Shown: one piece after another, positions 1-9,926 of the stretch
Layout of the letters: each line of letters begins with the position of its first letter
Numbering within the stretch: position 1 is the stretch's first letter
NCBI GenBank assembly: GCA_016000195.1
Contig: JAECRO010000001.1
Coordinates: 25,075 to 89,074 of the forward strand
Length of the DNA: 64,000 nt
DNA from: Burkholderiales bacterium
GTDB taxonomy: Bacteria > Pseudomonadota > Gammaproteobacteria > Burkholderiales > Burkholderiaceae_C
Reading direction: 5' to 3'
Made by a program: the position numbers and the translations under genes
Notes under the pieces: generated by a model
The model's database searches: none
Told to the model about the DNA's origin: nothing
What the model saw: only the letters and a program-made list of their open reading frames with translations

Positions 1-332
1 CCGACCCGGTGGTTGGATTTGATCCCCAGTTCGCTTTCCAGCGGCGCGACAAAGATGCCGAACATGTCCAGCAGCATGCCGTTGCACTGGGCCTTGATGA
101 CCGCCAGGATGTCCATGTTCACCAGCGTGGTGAAAACGATGGGCCGCTTGCCTTCCAGCTCGCCCGTGTGATTGATATGGCGGATCGCCTGATGGGCCTT
201 GTCCACGGTGTCGATAAAGGGCAGCCGTACATGGCGCGGACTGATTTCGAACTGGGCCAGGATGGCGTTGCCAAAGGTTTCGGCCGTAATGCCGGTGCCG
301 TCGGAGATGAAAAACACGGTGCGATTGGACAT
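1..332 (-). CDS. ppsR: PEP synthase regulatory protein (kinase/pyrophosphorylase), 3' end cut by window
   Basis: Partial gene read leftward from ATG 330-332. The translation begins MSNRTVFFISDGTGITAETF, the typical N-terminus of the DUF299 family. These proteins inactivate PEP synthase by ADP-dependent threonine phosphorylation and reactivate it by phosphate-dependent pyrophosphorolysis. About 110 codons are visible. The family's P-loop and C-terminal catalytic part lie beyond the window edge. It is divergent from ppsA, its known target, across a 178-bp spacer, which is the usual arrangement in beta- and gammaproteobacteria and supports the assignment. Nothing in the visible part looks broken. 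Confidence 0.93.
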   Translation of the reverse strand, partial: MSNRTVFFISDGTGITAETFGNAILAQFEISPRHVRLPFIDTVDKAHQAIRHINHTGELEGKRPIVFTTLVNMDILAVIKAQCNGMLLDMFGIFVAPLESELGIKSNHRV

Positions 333-510
333 GAGGGTCGATTCGGTCAGGTGAAAGGCGAAGATGGGAGCGCCTGGCGGCAGCCCCCTACAATCGGGGC
401 AATTATCCAGTTTATGGTTCAGTGCGCTGCATCAAACCCAGAAAAGAACAACAAGGTTGGGCGCCGCACCGGGCCGATAGTGCCGATTTTTAACCTCCCG
501 GAGTATTTTT

Positions 511-2910
<2,400 letters not shown>

Positions 2911-2923
2911 GGTTTTCAGTGCT

Positions 2924-2947
2924 CCACCGAGGGAAAACCCTCGGTGG
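2924..2947 (+). terminator. Perfect hairpin downstream of ppsA
   Basis: A 10-bp perfect stem (CCACCGAGGG / CCCTCGGTGG) closes an AAAA loop 14 bp after the ppsA stop. No U-run follows on either strand, so this may be an mRNA 3'-end stabiliser or a weak terminator rather than a classical intrinsic terminator. Confidence 0.45.
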
Positions 2948-3021
2948 CCTGGACGGGCCGTGTCTGTAATGGGCGCATCCTCCGATGACAATCGGAGATT
3001 CTTGTTCTCGGGCCTGCTGCC

Positions 3022-3321
3022 ATGCTGACTGTTGCTATCACCGTCAAACTGATTGCTGAAATTGCGCTGCTGGCCCTGTTCGGCCAGGGGTTGCTGGGTT
3101 TGATGATGTCGGGTGAAAACTGCAATCGCAACCCTTTTTATGCCTTGCTGCAGTTGCTTGGACGGCCCTGGCTGCGCGCGGCCCGCTGGCTTTCGCCACG
3201 TGTGGTGCTGGAGCGCCATGTGCCGCTGGCTGCATTTTTTCTTCTGCTGCTTGTCTGGGGCGCGGCAAGCTGGATCAAAGTCAGCATCTGCCTGCAAATC
3301 GGCGTGGCCTTATGCAAATGA
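3022..3321 (+). CDS. Small two-helix membrane protein of unknown function
   Basis: 99 aa with a hydrophobic segment at about residues 4-30 and another at about 70-90, and an Arg-rich loop between them. No named family is recognised. Its stop overlaps the start of the TPR gene by 10 bp, so the two are probably translationally coupled and part of the run that ends with the symporter subunits. A membrane accessory role is only inference. The start ATG at 3022 lacks a strong ribosome binding site, but the overlap and membrane composition support a real gene. Confidence 0.65.
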   Translation: MLTVAITVKLIAEIALLALFGQGLLGLMMSGENCNRNPFYALLQLLGRPWLRAARWLSPRVVLERHVPLAAFFLLLLVWGAASWIKVSICLQIGVALCK

Positions 3322-3953
3322 TCTGTTCGCTCAAACGCCACCTTGATTACCTTTTTTTAAAGGCGCAAGCCCTGGCTCTGCTGGCGCTCGGACAGCAGGC
3401 GCGCGCCTTGTGCAGGTTTGACCGCATGCTGGTGCTTCTGCCCATGGACCGTTATGCGCTTGCCAGCCGTGCCCATGTGCTGGCCCAGCTCAACAGGCTC
3501 GATGACGCCGTGGCCAGCTTGCAGCAGCTCACCCACGTCACGGGAACGCCAGCGCAACAGGCTGCGGCCTGGTTCAACCTGGGCTATGTACTCCAGCAGA
3601 ACGGGCGGCATGAGGAAGCCAGGCCCGCATTTGAAAAAGCTGCCGAACACCATCCCTGCATGGACCGGGCATGGTACGGACTGGCGCTGGTGCTGATCCA
3701 TCAGGGGCGGTTGCATGAGGCCAGGCGGGCGCTGAAAAAAACAACGCAGCTGCAGCCCATGAGCCCCTACGGCTGGTACCGGCTGGCAGAGGTCAGCCTG
3801 GCGCTGGGCGAACCAGAGAAAGCGCGTCAGGTGATTGAACATTTGCGCCAGTTCGAACCCCGGGTCGCCGCGCAACTGGAGCGCGACATTGGCCTTTCCG
3901 TGCATTTGCAAGCCCATAACCAGCAGGGTTCGACGTGTGATGCTGCCGGCTGA
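3312..3953 (+). CDS. Tetratricopeptide-repeat protein
   Basis: 213 aa. Several degenerate 34-residue TPR units are visible, with helix-pair signatures such as AAAWFNLGYVLQQNGRHEEA and AWYGLALVLIHQGRLHEA (about residues 85-170). TPR arrays bind partner proteins, and the partner here is unknown. There is no signal peptide, so it is likely cytoplasmic. It overlaps both neighbours (10 bp upstream, 14 bp downstream), which points to one transcript with the small membrane protein and the DUF4212/symporter pair. A role in assembling or regulating the transporter is inferred from position only. Confidence 0.8.
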   Translation: MQMICSLKRHLDYLFLKAQALALLALGQQARALCRFDRMLVLLPMDRYALASRAHVLAQLNRLDDAVASLQQLTHVTGTPAQQAAAWFNLGYVLQQNGRHEEARPAFEKAAEHHPCMDRAWYGLALVLIHQGRLHEARRALKKTTQLQPMSPYGWYRLAEVSLALGEPEKARQVIEHLRQFEPRVAAQLERDIGLSVHLQAHNQQGSTCDAAG

Positions 3954-4200
3954 ACTGCATCGCCGCTACTGGCGCAAGACCCTGGTGGTGACGGCCTTGC
4001 TGTTGCTTGTCTGGTTTGCCGCTACCTTCGGCATCGCCTACTTTGCGCGTTTCCTGGACTTCCGTTTCTTCGGCTGGCCTTTCAGCTTCTGGATGGGGGC
4101 GCAAGGCGCATTGATGATCTATTGCCTGATTGTCGGTTTTTATGCCTGGTACATGAACCGGCTTGATGCAGAGCACGGCGCGGCAGACGAGGATGATTGA
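3940..4200 (+). CDS. DUF4212 family small subunit of sodium:solute symporter
   Basis: 86 aa. Two transmembrane helices lie at about residues 14-36 and 44-72, with the charged N-terminus LHRRYWRKTL and acidic C-terminus AADEDD typical of DUF4212 proteins. In many Proteobacteria these precede an acetate-permease-like symporter and are considered its small partner. The reading frame is open further upstream, but ATG 3940 gives the family length and a 14-bp overlap with the TPR gene. The next gene follows immediately, so the two-gene transporter layout is preserved. Confidence 0.88.
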   Translation: MLPAELHRRYWRKTLVVTALLLLVWFAATFGIAYFARFLDFRFFGWPFSFWMGAQGALMIYCLIVGFYAWYMNRLDAEHGAADEDD

Positions 4201-4202
4201 GC

Positions 4203-6371
4203 ATGGCGGGTTTTTTCGGCGAACATGAAGGATTTGTGCGCTCCAGAAAACGGTTCAAGTCCCAGCTGGACCGCATCTATCGCTGGTTCACGCTGGGCTT
4301 CGTCATCTATGTGCTGCTGCTGGGCGGACTGGAGCGCCTGGGCATGCCGCACTCATGGATAGGCATGACGTTCTTGCTGTCCACGATTGCCTTGTATGCC
4401 GGTATCGGCATCATGACCCGCACCACCGATGCCGCCGAATATTACGTGGCGGGCCGCCGGGTTCCGGCGATTTATAACGGGATGGCGATAGGGGCCGACT
4501 GGATGTCGGCGGCTTCATTCCTGGGCTTGGCAGGCACTTTGTACCTTACGGGCTACAGTGGCCTGGCATTCATCATGGGATGGACCGGCGGCTATTGCCT
4601 GGTGGCGCTGGTGCTGGCGCCTTACCTGCGCAAGTTCGGGCAGTTCACGATTCCGGATTTTCTGGGTGAGCGCTATGGCGGGCATCTGCCGCGCTTGATG
4701 GGCCTGTCGGCAGCCATCCTGTGCTCCTTTACTTATCTGGTCGCACAGATTTATGGCGTTGGACTTATCACGTCCTACCTCACCGGCATCGCTTTCGAAC
4801 TGGGTATTTTTCTGGGCGTGGGCGGCATTCTGGTCTGCTCTTTCCTGGGTGGAATGCGTGCAGTGACCTGGACGCAGGTGGCGCAATACATCATTTTGCT
4901 GGTGGCCTACCTGATTCCGGTGGTCTGGCTGTCGGTCAAGCAGACCGGCATTCCTGTCCCGCAAGCGGTTTACGGTTTTCAACTGGAAAAAGTGACGGCC
5001 AAGGAAAAGCAGCTGGCAACAGACCCCAAGGAGATGGAGGTTCGGGCCATCTTTCACCAGCGCGCAGAAGTTCTGGCCGAAAAGATGATGCATCCGGAGC
5101 TTTCAATGGCTGCCGACAAATTGGCAGCCACCCGAAAACTGGCAGCGCTGAAAGCCGGCAATGCCTCGGTCGCCGAGGTTTCCGCCGCCGGCAAGGCCTT
5201 GGCGGCACTGCCCAAGGATGAGCCGGCGGCACTTCGTGAGTGGGTCTTGGCCAAATCGGCCGACGACATCAAAAGCCAGCCACTCAACGGCATGCCCGCC
5301 CATGCGGCCCAGTTCTTGGGCAACCCTGATGGCACACCCGAGGAAAAAGAGCTTTACGACACTTCGCGGCGCAACTTCCTGGCGCTGGTTTTCTGCCTGA
5401 TGGTCGGGACATCCGCCTTGCCGCATATCCTGATGCGTTACTACACCGTGCCTGGCGTTCGCGAGGCGCGGCAGTCCGTCACCTGGTCGCTGTTTTCCGT
5501 TTTCCTGCTGTACTGCACCGCACCTGCGCTGGCGGTGCTGGTGAAGTATGAAATTTTTACCGTGCTGGTCGGCATGCCCTTTGACCAGTTGCCCGCATGG
5601 GTCAATGCGTGGAACAAGGTCGATCCGGCGCTGCTGTCAGTCGTGGATGTCAACAAGGACAATGTTTTACAACTCAATGAAATGACGATAGGCGGCGACA
5701 TCGTGGTGCTTCTGACGCCCGAACTGGCGGGGCTCCCTTACGTTATTTCAGCGCTGGTGGCTGCTGGTGGGCTTGCCGCCGCGCTCTCGACCGCCGATGG
5801 GCTGCTGCTGGTCATTGCCAATGCGCTGGGGCATGACCTGTATTACAAGATGATTGATCCCAATGCTTCAACCGTGAGCCGGGTCACGCTGTCCAAGATA
5901 CTGCTGCTCATCGTTGCCTTGCTGGCCGCCTATGTAGCCGCCCAGAAGCCGGCCGACATCCTGTTTCTGGTATCCGCCGCTTTTTCCTTTGCGGCGGCAT
6001 CGTTTTTTCCGGCGCTGAGCATGGGTATTTTCTGGAAACGGGCCACCGGCACGGCGGCGACCCTGGGAATGATGTCGGGCCTGGGTGTGACAACCTACTA
6101 CATGGTGACAACCCAGCCCTGGTTGCGCACCATTTTCGGCATCACCTCGCCGGTTCAGCTCTGGTGGGGAATTGATCCCATATCAGCCGGTCTGTTCGGC
6201 GTGCCCGTTGGGTTTGCCGTGATCATCCTGGTCAGTCTGGTGACGCGGCCGCCCAGCCAGGATATTCAGGCGCTGGTGGAGTACATCCGTTACCCGGATC
6301 TGAAGGCCTATGACCGGTCTTTTGCCACGCAGGACAGGGTTGTTCCGCATCAAGTTCCTGACGGGCTATAA
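4203..6371 (+). CDS. Cation/solute symporter, ActP-like (VC_2705 subfamily)
   Basis: 722 aa from ATG 4203, which has a GAGGAT ribosome binding site at a good distance. A TTG at 4197 is the alternative start. It belongs to the solute:sodium symporter family, with about 13 transmembrane helices and the motif TTDAAEYYVAGRRVPAIYNG after helix 2. Compared with acetate permease ActP (about 550 aa) it has a hydrophilic insert at about residues 255-385 and a second one near 475-500. The second contains an EF-hand-like loop (DVNKDNVLQLNE, D482-E493). The substrate is probably acetate or another short monocarboxylate, which is inferred from the family. Confidence 0.9.
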   Translation: MAGFFGEHEGFVRSRKRFKSQLDRIYRWFTLGFVIYVLLLGGLERLGMPHSWIGMTFLLSTIALYAGIGIMTRTTDAAEYYVAGRRVPAIYNGMAIGADWMSAASFLGLAGTLYLTGYSGLAFIMGWTGGYCLVALVLAPYLRKFGQFTIPDFLGERYGGHLPRLMGLSAAILCSFTYLVAQIYGVGLITSYLTGIAFELGIFLGVGGILVCSFLGGMRAVTWTQVAQYIILLVAYLIPVVWLSVKQTGIPVPQAVYGFQLEKVTAKEKQLATDPKEMEVRAIFHQRAEVLAEKMMHPELSMAADKLAATRKLAALKAGNASVAEVSAAGKALAALPKDEPAALREWVLAKSADDIKSQPLNGMPAHAAQFLGNPDGTPEEKELYDTSRRNFLALVFCLMVGTSALPHILMRYYTVPGVREARQSVTWSLFSVFLLYCTAPALAVLVKYEIFTVLVGMPFDQLPAWVNAWNKVDPALLSVVDVNKDNVLQLNEMTIGGDIVVLLTPELAGLPYVISALVAAGGLAAALSTADGLLLVIANALGHDLYYKMIDPNASTVSRVTLSKILLLIVALLAAYVAAQKPADILFLVSAAFSFAAASFFPALSMGIFWKRATGTAATLGMMSGLGVTTYYMVTTQPWLRTIFGITSPVQLWWGIDPISAGLFGVPVGFAVIILVSLVTRPPSQDIQALVEYIRYPDLKAYDRSFATQDRVVPHQVPDGL

Positions 6372-6372
6372 T
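6340..6372 (+). promoter_or_regulatory. Candidate promoter of the rpsF operon
   Basis: TATAAT at 6367-6372 is a perfect -10 hexamer overlapping the symporter stop codon. A TTGTTC at 6340-6345 is a poor -35 with spacing that is too long. The position 70 bp before rpsF fits a promoter for the ribosomal operon. Confidence 0.35.
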
Positions 6373-6442
6373 CATGGGCTTCGCCTTGCTGCACCCTTAA
6401 CGACGCTGGGGCAGCTTTTTATTGCATCCAAAAGGAGATTTT

Positions 6443-6808
6443 ATGCGTCATTACGAGATCGTCTTGCTGATCCACCCGGATCAAAGCGAGCAAGTCCCAG
6501 CCATGCTGGAACGCTACAAGGGCATGATTACCGCCGGCGGCGGAACTGTGCATCGTGTTGAAGATTGGGGCCGTCGCCAGCTGGTGTACCTGATCCAGAA
6601 ACTTGCCAAAGCCCACTACCTCTGCATCAACATCGAAGCCAGCCAGGCCGTGATGGAAGAAATTGAACATGCGTTCAAGTTCAACGATGCCGTACTGCGC
6701 CACCTGACCGTGGTGAAGAAAAAGGCTGAAACCGGCCCGTCCCTCATGATGCGCAACGTCGAGAGGGAAGAAGCCCGTAAAACCCAACAGCAGGAGTTTG
6801 CGGCGTAA
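6443..6808 (+). CDS. rpsF: 30S ribosomal protein S6
   Basis: 121 aa. It starts [20 protein letters not shown] at ATG 6443 behind AAGGAG at 6432-6437; an in-frame ATG 21 bp upstream is rejected. S6 binds 16S rRNA with S18 in the platform of the small subunit. The acidic and basic residues of the [14 protein letters not shown] strand are intact. It heads the conserved S6-PriB-S18-L9 operon. Confidence 0.97.
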   Translation: MRHYEIVLLIHPDQSEQVPAMLERYKGMITAGGGTVHRVEDWGRRQLVYLIQKLAKAHYLCINIEASQAVMEEIEHAFKFNDAVLRHLTVVKKKAETGPSLMMRNVEREEARKTQQQEFAA

Positions 6809-6856
6809 TTCGCCCCATTCTGTTGAACGCTTCGCTGTTGTGCATTTGGAGCCGCA

Positions 6857-7174
6857 GTGAACCAGGTTGACCTGACCGCCTGTATCGCCGAGCTAAGTCC
6901 TCTGCGCTACACACCCGCTGGAATCCCCGCCATCAACTTCATTCTCGAACACGAGTCTGAAGTGCTTGAAGCGGGTATCAGCAGACAAGTCAAGTTGACG
7001 ATCAAGGCAGTTGCTTTCGGAACGCTGGCTGAGCAAGCCGTCAAGCTTCCTTTGGGCAAGCCTTTCAGGTTCACGGGTTTTCTCATCAATGCGCGCACCA
7101 GCAAAGGCGTTGTTTTTCATATTCAAGCTCTTCACCCGATGCTTCAGGCAGAGCAAGTACTGAACCCCATTTAA
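6857..7174 (+). CDS. priB: Primosomal replication protein N (PriB)
   Basis: 105 aa from GTG 6857. An OB-fold single-stranded DNA-binding protein that acts in replication restart with PriA and DnaT. The segments [17 protein letters not shown] and [19 protein letters not shown] match PriB. Its place between rpsF and rpsR is the classical order. The GTG start is preferred because it leaves a GGAG at 6847-6850 in register and no other start nearby gives a full OB fold. Confidence 0.93.
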   Translation: MNQVDLTACIAELSPLRYTPAGIPAINFILEHESEVLEAGISRQVKLTIKAVAFGTLAEQAVKLPLGKPFRFTGFLINARTSKGVVFHIQALHPMLQAEQVLNPI

Positions 7175-7184
7175 GGAGTCCATC

Positions 7185-7469
7185 ATGGCCGGACCAAAAC
7201 GTTTCAATAAAGACAAGCGCCCCAAGCGCAATACCCAATCCCTGCTGTTCAAGCGCAAGCGTTTTTGCCGCTTCACAGCCGCTGGCGTTGAAGAAATCGA
7301 CTACAAAGATATCGACACCCTGCGCGATTTCGTTTCTGAAAATGGAAAAATCATTCCCGCACGCCTGACCGGCACCCGCGCGATTTTCCAGCGCCAGATC
7401 AACACTGCTGTCAAGCGCGCTCGCTTCCTCGCGATGCTGCCTTACAGCGACCAGCACCGCAGCCTGTAA
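7185..7469 (+). CDS. rpsR: 30S ribosomal protein S18
   Basis: 94 aa with AAGGAG ten bases before the ATG. The core [17 protein letters not shown] and the C-terminal [20 protein letters not shown] are diagnostic of bacterial S18, the S6 partner. It is slightly longer at the N-terminus than the E. coli protein (75 aa), as usual in Burkholderiales. Confidence 0.97.
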   Translation: MAGPKRFNKDKRPKRNTQSLLFKRKRFCRFTAAGVEEIDYKDIDTLRDFVSENGKIIPARLTGTRAIFQRQINTAVKRARFLAMLPYSDQHRSL

Positions 7470-7481
7470 GGAGATACGACC

Positions 7482-7934
7482 ATGCAAATTATTCTGCTCG
7501 ACAAAGTCGTGAACCTGGGGAACCTGGGCGAAGTCGTCAAAGTCAAAGACGGCTACGCACGCAATTTCCTGATCCCTTCCGGCCGCGCCCGTCGCGCCAC
7601 GGCAGTCGCGATCAAGGAATTCGAAGTCAAACGTGCTGAGCTTGAAAAAGCCGCCGCCGCCAAGCTGGCCGAAATGCAGGCCCAAGGCGAAAAGCTCGGC
7701 GGTACCACCGTCAAGCTGACGCAAAAAGCCGGTGTTGACGGCCGCCTGTTCGGTTCTGTCACCAATGCCGACATTGCCCAGGAAATCACCAAGCAAGGCT
7801 TTGCAGTTTCCAAATCGCAAATCCGCCTGCCTAACGGCCCGATCAAGACGGTCGGCGACCATGCCATCAACGTGGCCTTGCACACTGATGTTGTGGTTGA
7901 CATCACGGTCACTGTTTACGGCGAAACTGCTTAA
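7482..7934 (+). CDS. rplI: 50S ribosomal protein L9
   Basis: 150 aa, full length. The N-terminal rRNA-binding domain has [19 protein letters not shown] and the conserved [13 protein letters not shown] long connecting helix (about 40-75) and a C-terminal domain follow. It is the last gene of the operon, with AAGGAG upstream and an intrinsic terminator 24 bp after its stop. Confidence 0.97.
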   Translation: MQIILLDKVVNLGNLGEVVKVKDGYARNFLIPSGRARRATAVAIKEFEVKRAELEKAAAAKLAEMQAQGEKLGGTTVKLTQKAGVDGRLFGSVTNADIAQEITKQGFAVSKSQIRLPNGPIKTVGDHAINVALHTDVVVDITVTVYGETA

Positions 7935-7958
7935 ATCCAGTATCCGTGTTAGCCTGAA

Positions 7959-7984
7959 AAGCCGCTCTTCAGAGCGGCTTTTTT
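7959..7984 (+). terminator. Intrinsic terminator of the rpsF-rplI operon
   Basis: A 9-bp perfect stem AAGCCGCTC / GAGCGGCTT with a TTCA tetraloop is followed directly by a run of T residues ending at 7984. It lies 24 bp after the rplI stop. Confidence 0.92.
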
Positions 7985-8033
7985 CTTGGTCAAACAGGAA
8001 ATTCGGCAGTCGTAATTCGATGTTGCACACTGC

Positions 8034-8085
8034 TTATGCACATCTTTAAAGCTGATTTCCACCCGATTTCCCCAGTTTGTCCACA
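8034..8085 (+). promoter_or_regulatory. Two DnaA-box-like sites upstream of dnaB
   Basis: TTATGCACA at 8034-8042 matches the DnaA-box consensus TTATNCACA exactly. TTGTCCACA at 8077-8085 differs at one position. Both lie on the same strand within the 158-bp leader between the L9 terminator and dnaB. DnaA control of dnaB is inferred. Confidence 0.45.
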
Positions 8086-8142
8086 TAGTTATCCCGTGCG
8101 TTTTGAGGCTTACGGCGTACCATTTGCCTTCCAAGGAACACC

Positions 8143-9552
8143 ATGTCTGCCGTACTTTCCCCCTTTGCTGAATCCGCTTACAGTGCTGACCGCCAGATTG
8201 CCCAGCTTCGTATCCCGCCGCATTCCATCGAAGGCGAATCCAGTGTTTTGGGCGGGCTTCTGCTCGACAACAGCGCATGGGACCGTGTTGGCGACCTGCT
8301 GGCAGACCAGGATTTCTATCGCCATGAACACCAGCTCATCTATGGCGCCATTGGCTGGCTGATCAACGCGTCCAAGCCGGCCGACATCATCACCGTCTTC
8401 GAGCGTCTGCAGAGCCTGGGAAAAGCGGAAGAAATCGGCGGCTTGAGCTACCTCAATGCATTGGCTCAATATGTGCCGAGCGCCAGCAACATCCGGCGCT
8501 ATGCCGAAATCGTTCGGGAACGCTCGATTTTGCGCAAGCTCGTCGCGGCCTCCGATGAAATCGCCACCAATGCCTTCAACCCGCAAGGCAAGGCGGTGAC
8601 TGTCATTCTTGACGAGGCCGAGCAAAAGATACTCAACATTGGCGAGCAGGGCGGACGGTCGCAGCAGGGGTTCCAGAGCATGGACACGCTGGTGGTTGAT
8701 TTGCTGGACCGCGTCACCGAGATGTCGGAAAACCCGAATGACGTGACCGGCGTGCCGACCGGCTTTGTTGACCTGGACCGCATGACCTCGGGCTTTCAGG
8801 CGGGGGATCTGATTATTTTGGCGGCACGGCCATCGATGGGGAAAACGGCCCTTGCCATCAATATCGCTGAACACGTGGCATTGCACGAAGGTTTGCCGGT
8901 GGCGGTGTTCTCGATGGAAATGGGTGCTTCGCAGTTGGCGGTGCGCATCGTCGGCTCGATTGGCCGGATTGACCAGACTCACTTGCGTACAGGCGCACTG
9001 ACCGACGAAGAATGGCCGCGCCTGACCGAAGCCATCGAGAAACTCAGGACGATTTCCCTGCACATCGACGAAACCGCCGGCCTCACGGTCAGCGAACTGC
9101 GCGCCAATGCCCGGCGCCTGGCCCGCCAGTGCGGCAAGCTCGGGCTGATCGTGGTGGATTACCTGCAGCTCATGAGCGTATCGACCAGCATGAGCGACGA
9201 AAACCGGGCGACTGCCGTGGGCGAGATTTCACGCGGCTTGAAAATGCTGGCCAAGGAACTTCAGTGTCCGGTGATTGCGCTGTCGCAGCTCAGCCGGGGG
9301 GTTGAGTCCCGCACCGACAAGCGGCCGATGATGAGCGACTTGCGTGAGTCGGGGGCTATTGAGCAGGATGCCGACATCATCATGTTCATTTACCGCGATG
9401 AGTACTACACCAAGGAAGCCTGCAAAGAGCCGGGCGTGGCCGAGGTCATCATCAGCAAGCAGCGTAACGGCCCGACCGGAACTGTCAAGCTGGCTTTCAT
9501 CAACCGGATCACCAAGTTTGAAAGCCTGGCCCACAATGCCGGCGATTTTTAA
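8143..9552 (+). CDS. dnaB: Replicative DNA helicase DnaB
   Basis: 469 aa, normal length. It is the hexameric 5'-3' helicase of the replisome. The N-terminal domain that contacts primase is at about 20-125, with the family signature LRIPPHSIEGESSVLGGLL. The RecA-like domain follows, with Walker A ARPSMGKTALAINIAEH (about 228-244), Walker B LIVVDYLQLMS, and the C-terminal SRGVESRTDKRPMMSDLRES. No intein is present. It follows the L9 operon after a terminator, so it probably has its own promoter. Confidence 0.98.
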   Translation: MSAVLSPFAESAYSADRQIAQLRIPPHSIEGESSVLGGLLLDNSAWDRVGDLLADQDFYRHEHQLIYGAIGWLINASKPADIITVFERLQSLGKAEEIGGLSYLNALAQYVPSASNIRRYAEIVRERSILRKLVAASDEIATNAFNPQGKAVTVILDEAEQKILNIGEQGGRSQQGFQSMDTLVVDLLDRVTEMSENPNDVTGVPTGFVDLDRMTSGFQAGDLIILAARPSMGKTALAINIAEHVALHEGLPVAVFSMEMGASQLAVRIVGSIGRIDQTHLRTGALTDEEWPRLTEAIEKLRTISLHIDETAGLTVSELRANARRLARQCGKLGLIVVDYLQLMSVSTSMSDENRATAVGEISRGLKMLAKELQCPVIALSQLSRGVESRTDKRPMMSDLRESGAIEQDADIIMFIYRDEYYTKEACKEPGVAEVIISKQRNGPTGTVKLAFINRITKFESLAHNAGDF

Positions 9553-9555
9553 GTA

Positions 9556-9610
9556 AAAAAGGCTTTTACGCACGCTGGATATGCATGGAGAGCTATTTAT
9601 TTGATAGCAC
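9556..9610 (-). repeat. Dispersed hairpin repeat, copy J
   Basis: Read on the minus strand it begins GCTATCAAATAAATAGC and continues into a second half with GCGTGCGTAAAAGCC and a T-rich end. This is the shared pattern of the ten copies in this window. It starts 4 bp after the dnaB stop and could form the 3' end of the dnaB transcript. Confidence 0.7.
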
Positions 9611-9926
9611 TGCGGCAGGAGAACTTCTGGCGACACATCCAGAATCTCCCTGTAAGGGCTTCAAGGCACGTCCCTATGGCAGGCCTGCGAGGGGGTTTAC
9701 TCCAGATATTCGATACGTATCCCGCAGGGTAGAAAACGCCTTGCATCGTCGTCATTTTTGAGTCCACCAAGAATGTTTTCACTGGATTGGCTCCTTGGGT
9801 TAAGTTGTCTTATTGCGACATGCAAGCCATTCCGTGTCTGTAGGTCAGCCTGCACGCTGACAGAGAGAAAATTCCTGTAATGGACTCATTTTTTGATAAA
9901 ACCCGAAAAATTTGGCCGATGGGTTT
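9611..9926. other. Intergenic stretch without a recognisable gene
   Basis: About 316 bp between the repeat after dnaB and the stop of the leftward M14 peptidase gene. It holds only short, unsupported frames and a 6-bp inverted repeat GTCAGC / GCTGAC at 9844-9861. Base composition is lower in GC than the flanking genes. Confidence 0.5.

Noticed and set aside
9597..9782. 61-codon minus-strand frame after dnaB
   Set aside because: It overlaps repeat copy J, has no ribosome binding site and no family resemblance.
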